DNA of 64,000 nt from Manduca sexta (Eukaryota > Arthropoda > Insecta > Lepidoptera > Sphingidae), in contig NC_051142.1 in the NCBI RefSeq assembly GCF_014839805.1, positions 1,984,001-2,048,000 on the forward strand, in the 5' to 3' direction. The notes below the pieces were generated by a model. The model was not told the origin of the DNA, ran no database searches, and saw only the letters and a program-made list of their open reading frames with translations. This document shows positions 57,601-64,000 of this stretch, one piece after another (the stretch's first letter is position 1; every line of letters starts with the position of its first letter). The position numbers and the translations under genes are program-made.

Positions 57601-58962
57601 TATTTACAAGTTTCTCAGTTTCTTATCAATAAGTATTATCATGATTACTGTAATCAGTGTTTTGTCTGTTTTGATTCACTGGTTATTAGATTGATGAACA
57701 TTTATTGATAATATTTACAATTTACTTGATATGTTATAACATAATATAAAAATCTGCAACTTTTACTTAATACAATGTGTCAAATTACAACCTAACAATG
57801 AAAATTGTTATGCTGTAATTTGAACCACCACTACATAACTAAGTGTTAAATATCATGTGATTTGTAGTTGTTTCTGGAGAATATTAATTTTGTAGATGGT
57901 TGGAGCAAGGATCTGTTACTTACCACCACTGTAGGTACTCACAAATACACATCACAAAGAACATGGACACAAATCTCGAGCTGGTCTCCTACCTCAATCA
58001 TCACAAATGAAATTTTGAACATTTTAACATTAAAACAGAACAAAGCCACTGATAAATCACAAAACTGTAGAAGACCAGCCAGTTCAAACATTCAAATAGT
58101 CATTCTGCATATGACTTGAGGGGTAACGGTAACAATTTGAAAATTTAGAAAAATTGAACCTTATCATAAGAACCCCATGGGCTCGTCACTAAATCTACCA
58201 ACTTAAGTGTTTCTTTCAATATAAAAATTATAAAATGTTAATAAACTTTTGTTTACCTTGTCCAGAGACTCTTTGTTTTTGAATTCGACTATTGCCGATA
58301 ATGTCGGAGTTGTGGTCAGTTCAGTTACAATGATTGGACCACGTCTAAAAAGAAAGAAAAATGTCTCTCATTAATTATGACTCCGCTAGCCGCTGTTGCC
58401 AGCATTCCGAGTGCAGTTCACACCTCCAGAACTCATGGCAAGCATATTCTAGGCATATTCAAAGACAAATGCAAAACATACTCTACAAGAATTATAGTTC
58501 TACAAATCAGGACAATCAAGGGACTGATATTTGAATGTTGGCTAACATTGCATTGGCAATCTGTATTAGAAAATTAGCGTCATTAACTGGCACTTACTTG
58601 ACGTTGATGACTTCGCCGTGTTTTGAGAACAGCTCCTTCAGTTTTTCCTGGTAGTCGAACAGATAGCTCGACGGAAGATTCTCTACGAGCAATTTACCAG
58701 ACTCGACCTTCTCCTCTGGTTTATCTTCCGGCTTGGGCTCGCCTTCGGCGCCTTCCTGCTGCTCGCCCTCGGCGTGCTCGACGGCGTCACCAGTCTCCGC
58801 GCCCGCGCTCTCCTCGCCAGTCTGTTCAGACTCTCCGTTGTTCTCGGCCGCCTCGGGCATTTCCGATGTTTCGGGCTCCTGCACCTGCTCCTCGGGCTGT
58901 GCCGCGGCTTTGGCTTTTGATGCCTGGTTTTTAGCACCGCGACCTTTCTTTTGTGCCACCAT
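48607..58962 (-). CDS. Two-RRM, RGG-tailed RNA-binding protein
   Basis: Seven coding exons: 58962-58598, 58344-58257, 52673-52487, 51220-51078, 50530-50389, 50106-49994 and 48660-48607, all in phase, 363 residues. The start MVAQKKGRG lies just after the exon's acceptor. Residues ~1-88 are Lys-rich then strongly acidic (Glu/Ala). RRM1 (~89-178) begins KLLVENLPSSYLFDYQ and RRM2 (~184-261) begins AVLVGVPYEASTEYV. A low-complexity Asn/Thr stretch and an RGG/FGG block (GARGRGGFGGRGGGG) follow, ending in a basic NKRLRQM that could be a nuclear localisation signal. Nuclear RNA binding is inferred. The layout recalls nucleolin/Modulo-type proteins, but I cannot name the orthologue. Exon 5 ends in two tandem donors 12 nt apart (50401 or 50389), adding or dropping four residues. 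Confidence 0.85.
54590..55125 (+). mobile_element. Non-LTR retrotransposon 3' end in an RRM-gene intron
   Basis: The 104-codon frame at 54656-54970 has the pattern of the extreme C-terminus of Jockey/CR1-type LINE ORF2 (SLLIRRKLNSHSILYKIIN, SELLSHPSLKV, NDPILSMC, DIFSLSLNSNIKKCL). It is followed by a short 3' UTR ending with AATAAAATGAAATAAAG. The 5' part is missing, as in most 5'-truncated LINE insertions. It is antisense to the host gene. Confidence 0.6.
57005..57110 (+). repeat. tRNA-like SINE relic
   Basis: CTAACCGGTTAAGAATCGAG followed by GATACGATTCCCGC resembles the anticodon arm to box B part of a tRNA-derived repeat. No intact tRNA structure. Intronic. Confidence 0.35.
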
Positions 58963-59379
58963 TTTGTCTAAACCGCTGAAATTCACATAAAAACTATCTC
59001 AACCAATCGGGCGCGGTTGTCTGTTACGCTTCTACGCCTAATACATTTCCCGCCATATCTATTTTCTGTGTAACAGTTATCTACTGACTTGGCGCCTATT
59101 CCGAGATCTCAAGGACGTAGTTACTAACGCGCGAAACGCCTTAGAACACCCAATTACTCAAAGTGCGCACTTATATAGACATTCGAGCTAAATTTAACTA
59201 TGTATAACATCATAGATAACGGTAAATATATCATAACAAGCCATACGCGCCATGAAGCATGGATACAGCGTTAGGCGTGAATGGAAAATCACATACCCCG
59301 CTCAATGACTACGCTTCGCATAACGCGTCCCTAACCGCGTCCTAAACAACTTAAATATTGAATGATATGATAAACTCAC

Positions 59380-59490
59380 CGGATAAATGGATGCTGCTAA
59401 AATCAATGAATTCACAAATTCACTCGAAATGACGCCAAACTAAAAGCAATAATAACACGAAACCGGCATCACGCAAGCGCATCCGCCATT
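59380..59490 (-). promoter_or_regulatory. Promoter and non-coding first exon of the RRM gene
   Basis: On the minus strand a GC-richer block starts around ATGGCGGATGCGC (a YY1/Pho-like ATGGCGG core) and ends at a perfect donor (TCCG, then GTGAGT, exon end 59380). The coding exon's acceptor (TTTCAG, exon start 58975) lies 12 nt before the start codon, so the transcript should have a spliced 5' UTR. The start site itself cannot be fixed. Confidence 0.55.
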
Positions 59491-60361
59491 AAAAAGTGAG
59501 GTTAGCAGTGTTGCTAGAAGAAAATATTTTTACGATAATCATTAACCGTCCTATGACCTATAAAAATAATCATACATCAATATAAAGTAAGGCCAATGAT
59601 TGAACTCGTGGAAAATTTCACAGAAATATTAACGAGTCTAATTCCTCTAGATATCCCCAATTTAATCTAGAAATAGATAATAGAAATTCAATAGCTCGCT
59701 TCAAAATATAATATTAAGTATTAGTAGATATTTACAAGTGATTTGTATGTTTTATTATTTACAAAGTGGAAAGAACAATACAATTTTATGCCCATTCGAT
59801 ATTGGCATTCATCAATAAACAGTAAAGCCATTTTTGTACCCATGCGAGATGTCCATCTGGGAAAACAGTGTTTCGCAGGATTGGATTTTCTAATTCTGAA
59901 TCATATTCCGCTTTTTCTCCTGAAAAAAACTAACCAGGCAACAATACTGATCCCTGCATAACCGTTAATTCACTCAGACACTTTTGCCAGCAGCCAGTGG
60001 CTGCCTGTAGGTATATACTGACGTGCTAAGCGCTAAAGCGGTATGTCAGGGAAACCTAATTTCGAAATAATCGAAGTTTTGAAAATATAATTTTATAGTT
60101 TTGTATGTAAACCTGAGATAAAGAAACTCTTTTAAGGTTCTTTTTAACAAGTTCTAAACAAGATACCGTTATTTGAGTAAGTTCATTGGATGAGTATTTC
60201 TTTAAAGCAGTCTGACGACATAAAAATCAAGATATTGTTTTTTTTTGTGATACCGCTTTTGAGCTTAATACGGCAGTATAGATTTATCTATATTTATACA
60301 GATTTAATATTTAGATTCTATAAGTATATACATCCAGATTACTTACTGATTTTATATTATA
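59491..60361. other. Spacer, no gene seen
   Basis: AT-rich, with short open frames that look accidental. It should hold upstream promoter elements of the minus-strand RRM gene. Confidence 0.45.
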
Positions 60362-60861
60362 CTAGCTTTTGCCCGCGGCTCCGCGGCCCGCGTTATAAAG
60401 TTTTTCAGGCCCGTTTTTGCAACATGTTTCATTACTGCTCCGCTCCTATTGGTCATAGCGTGATGATATACAGCCTATAGTACTCCACAAATAAAGGGCT
60501 ATCCAACACAAAACGAATTTTTCATTTCAAACTGGTAGTTCCTGAGTTTAGCCATTACTGCTCCGCTCCTATTGGGTATAGCGTGATGATATATAGCCTA
60601 TAGCACTCCACGAACAAAGGGCTATCCAACGCAAAAAGAATTTTTCAGTTTGGACCGGTAGTTCCTGAGATTAGCCATTACTACTCCGCTCCTATTGGGT
60701 ATAGCGTGATGATATATAGCCTATAGCACTCCACGAACAAAGGGCTATCCAAGGCAAAAAGAATTTTTCAGTTTGGACTGGTAGTTCCTGAGATTAGCGC
60801 GTTCAAACAAACAAACTAACAAACAAACTCTTCAGCTTTATATAATAGTATAGAGTATAGA
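60362..60861 (-). mobile_element. Non-autonomous Helitron (Lep1-like), three internal units
   Basis: In minus orientation it starts TC after A (60860-60861) and ends CTAG before T (60362-60365), with the GC-rich hairpin by the 3' end. Three tandem units with TAGTTCCTGAGATTAGC are present. Relative to the other two copies, the region between the units and the 3' end is deleted, giving only 500 bp. Confidence 0.88.
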
Positions 60862-61015
60862 TTTGGGTAAGTATATATTATAAATTCAGATATGATACAC
60901 ATATGAAATGGATAGAGATTTTTACAATTCATGAATAAATTATGTATGCAGCGTTTCTTTTTTTCTATTTGGATGTATTTTATAGATAGTTATGTAATAT
61001 TCGTTTATCACTTTA

Positions 61016-62112
61016 TCTATACTATTATATAAAGCTGAAGAGTTTGTTTGTTTGTTTGTTTGTTTGAACGCGCTAATCTCAGGAACTACCGGTCCAAACT
61101 GAAAAATTCTTTTTGCGTTGGATAGCCTCGCTATATATCATCACGCTATACCCAATAAGAGCGGAGCAGTAATGGCTAATCTCAGGAACTACCGGTCCAA
61201 ACTGAAAAATTCTTTTTGCGTTGGATAGCCCTTTATTCGTGGAGTACTATAGGCTATATATCATCACGCTATACCCAATAGAAGCGGGGCAGTAATGGTT
61301 AATCTCAGGAACTACCGGTCCAAACTGAAAAATTCTTTTTGCGTTGGATAGCTCTTTGTTCGTGGAGAGCTATAGGCTATATATCATCACGCTATATTCA
61401 ATAGGAGCGGAGCAGTAATGGCTAATCTCAGGAACTACCGATTCGAACTGAAAAAATATTTTTGTGTTGAATAGTCCTTTGTGGAGTGCTCAAAGTTATA
61501 TATCATCACGCTATGACCAATAGGAGCGGAGCAGTAATGGCTAATCTCAGGAACTACCGGTTTCAACTGAAAAATTCGTTTTGTGTTGGATAGCCCTTTA
61601 TTTGTGGACCGCTATAAGCTATATATCATCACGCTATGACCAATAGGAGCGGAGCAGTAATGGCTAATCTCAGGAACTACCGGTTTGAACTGAAAAAATC
61701 TTTTTGTGTTGGATAGCCCTTTGTTCCTGGAGTGCTATAGGCTATATATCATCATGCTATAACCAATAGGAGCGGAGCAGTAATGAAACATGTTGCAAAA
61801 ACGGGGAAAATTATGAGTTTTGAGAGCTTCCGTTGCCTGCGCTGCGTAAACGGTTAAAGTTATGCAACAACGATGTATGACGGGATTGTTTCACTTAAAA
61901 GTTCTAAATAATATAACAAAGTCCCCCGCTGCATCTGTCTGCCTTAACGTGTTAAACTCAAAAACTACCTAACGTATTAAGATGAAATTTGGTATGGAGA
62001 CAGTTTGAGACCCTGGGAAGAACATAGGCTCCCGGGAAACTACTATTTTTATAACGGAAAACTTTAGCCTGAAAAACTTCATAACGCGGGCGGAGCCGCG
62101 AGCAAAAGCTAG
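61016..62112 (+). mobile_element. Non-autonomous Helitron (Lep1-like), six internal units
   Basis: TC start after A, CTAG end before T, and 3' hairpin (62085-62100). Six tandem units start near 61072, 61175, 61298, 61421, 61540 and 61663, with spacings of 103, 123, 123, 119 and 123. It is the longest of the three copies and lies 154 bp from the oppositely oriented copy at 60362. Confidence 0.9.
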
Positions 62113-62365
62113 TCCGTTATAAGGCTAAAGTTTTTTGATAAGAATCACTGTTGCTATAACTCTCTATACGTTATAAGTTATAACGCTCCAAGTAACGCTC
62201 AGTTATAGTCAGGGGTCTCCGGTTTTGTTTGTCTCTGATCAGTGGTCCGGGGTTTGACATTTGTCAAAAAGAGGCCGTATGGGTCGTTTATCGGTTACAT
62301 GTGTTATTTATTTTGAGCCCTTGAACTTAGAATTTTGAGACATACATGGGTATATATTAACCATA

Positions 62366-64000
62366 ATGAAATCAAAATCCTTTAATTTACCTCAAGCTCA
62401 CGGTGACAATAGCAAAATTAACAAAACTTTCGACTTTATACAGTTCTACAAAAGTGCTTCCGAAACTGAGACGAATGTTTTAGAAAAGCCTAAATCCGAC
62501 GACAATCACGCTAAGAAGAGCTCTCAAAGTAAGCAAGAAACTTCTAAACGTGAACATTCGCCGTATAAGAATAGGAAAAAGCGGAAAAATAAACCCGTCG
62601 ACATATCGCACGTTAGTATCGACGGCTCAAACTTAAACTCTAGCGTAGGCCCTAGCACGCCCAGAAATGAACCTAGGACCACCTCCACACCCATAGCAGG
62701 TGTTAAAGCAGTTCCGACAAGTAAAGTAAAGTCTATAATGAAGACCAGCGTCACACACGAGGACGACGTTATGGACGGAACAAAAACAATTATAACTAAG
62801 CCTAAGAAAAGGAATAAGTCGGTGAGTTTTATGCTTGATGATAATGAGGAAGTGGTTGTCAAACGGACCAAATCTGAAGATTCCATTGCCAAGAAAAAGG
62901 ATAGTGAAAATAATAAACACAAGTTTATCAAGGACAAAAAGAAACAACTGAAAAATGTAAAGAAGGAGCGTTTATTGGGTAAAGAAAATAAAGTTGGCGA
63001 CATCAATCATAATGTAGAGAAACATAAAGAGAGAATAGTTAAAAAAAAATTACAAAGTGACAAGCCATCTGAAACTAGTACCACCAATAATATGGAACAA
63101 AATGAACCTCAAGATAAGAAGAAAAAGGTTAAGAGGGCAAAAAAAGACAAAAAGGAGCCACAAGAAACAACTAGTAACTCAGAAATCATAACTGAACAAC
63201 CCACAGAGCCTAAACCAAAAAAAGTAAAAAAGGTTAAACATCAAGTGAAAACTGAAAATGAAGAAGAGCCAGCATCTAAAACTCGCAAAAAAGATCTTAA
63301 ACCAGATATCATAGCAGAAGACCTAGAGAATCTCAGCATAGGGGACAATGCACACACACTGACCAGCCTTCTTGATGAGATGCAGGTTGCTGATAAAAGC
63401 AAACGGATTAAAACTAAGGGGAAACTTAAAGAAAAGAAAACAACAGTTATTAATGAAACTTTGTCAGAAGATGAGAAAGAGAAGGTAAAATGGAAGAAGC
63501 GCAAGTGGAATAAGGACAAAAAAGCAGATGTTGACCTGGAGAGTCTTGCAACATCTGTCATTATTGAAAACCTACCCATATCATTGATGCTGACATACAA
63601 GAAAATATTGGCTGACTATTTCAGCGAGTGTGGATTGATAAAACATATTGGGTATATTTTTATTATCTAATAATCTAATTGCATTACACTCCATATTAAA
63701 TGTTTCATAGAAATTAAGCTCCTTTGAAAGTTGAGAATTTATAGAACATAAGAATTGAAAGAATAGTTATTTTCTAATTACACACTGATTCAGCATTGTC
63801 TTCAAACACACTGATATATTGATTTTTCACTAACACAATATATTTTTATCAGAATATTTGAAATTCCCTGTAGTAGTACACATTGTATAATAAAATCTGA
63901 TGTAATGACTTCTAATTTCTATTGCAATCTACTCAAAGGATTATAAAAAATAAAGCTATAAATGGTATTAAATTCTTACAGACTTGCAGAAATGTACCCA
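62366..64000 (+). CDS. RBM34/Nop12-like nucleolar RNA-binding protein, 3' part outside window
   Basis: The first coding exon (62366-63651) encodes about 428 residues of very Lys/Glu-rich sequence with basic clusters (KNRKKRKNKP, KKKKVKRAKKDKK) typical of nucleolar proteins. A first RRM then starts (SVIIENLPISLMLTYKKILA, YFSECGLIKHIG). The donor is GGGTATAT. The next exon probably begins at 63982 (after TTCTTACAG), giving LAEMYP; a second acceptor-like AG follows 8 bp later. A long charged N-terminus before RRM1 fits RBM34/Nop12, which act in large-subunit ribosome assembly. The orthology is inferred because most of RRM1 and all of RRM2 lie beyond the end. The start is the first ATG after an AT-rich leader. 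Confidence 0.7.

Noticed and set aside
61016..62112. CRISPR-like regularly spaced repeats
   Set aside because: The ~120-bp units are contiguous tandem repeats inside a eukaryotic Helitron with TC/CTAG ends, not repeat-spacer arrays.
62524..63600. Minus-strand Phe/Ser/Leu-rich frames opposite the RBM34-like gene
   Set aside because: Antisense of Lys/Glu codons gives Phe/Leu/Ser; no independent support.

Overview
The window is nuclear DNA of a lepidopteran insect (moth or butterfly). It is AT-rich with GC-rich coding islands and spliced genes. It carries three Helitrons of the lepidopteran 'Lep1-like' type and several 3'-end fragments of dispersed repeats common in moths and butterflies. No species can be named from the sequence alone. 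One 500-N gap lies at 11480-11979.

Layout. 1-2.2 kb: a 165-169 bp direct duplication and an internally deleted BEL/Pao LTR retrotransposon with a candidate 3' LTR. 2.9-4.1 kb (-): a three-exon chymotrypsin-like serine protease. 4.6-6.4 kb (+): a near single-exon FMRFamide-receptor-type GPCR with a uORF overlapping its start codon. 6.4-19 kb: no confident gene; retroposon tails, a 1.16 kb pure-purine GGAA-type satellite, a TTTAGG tract and the gap. 19.2-31.8 kb (+): a nose-resistant-to-fluoxetine (NRF-6)-like acyltransferase, 14 exons seen and the 5' exon not found. 33.1-34.4 kb: a palindrome-rich candidate DNA transposon in the convergent gap. 34.6-46.9 kb (-): a second NRF-6-like gene, 13 exons. 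Its 6.8 kb first intron holds a structurally complete but coding-defective DIRS1-like tyrosine-recombinase retrotransposon in opposite orientation. 48.6-59.5 kb (-): a two-RRM, RGG-tailed RNA-binding protein. 60.4-62.1 kb: two Helitrons in inverted orientation. 62.4 kb to the end (+): the first exon of an RBM34/Nop12-like nucleolar RNA-binding protein, cut by the window edge.

How the genes relate. The two NRF-6 genes are tail-to-tail paralogues sharing splice phases, with an intron difference and a changed R-X10-H motif between them. The two RRM genes are divergently arranged about 3 kb apart, with Helitrons filling the space. Nothing suggests an operon or a shared pathway among the rest. The most informative non-genic structure is the DIRS element: its inverted terminal repeats, internal complementary region and insertion junction can all be read to the base. 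Apparent frameshifts in GC-rich coding sequence (GPCR tail, second NRF gene exon 9) look more like assembly indels than gene decay, but this cannot be settled here.
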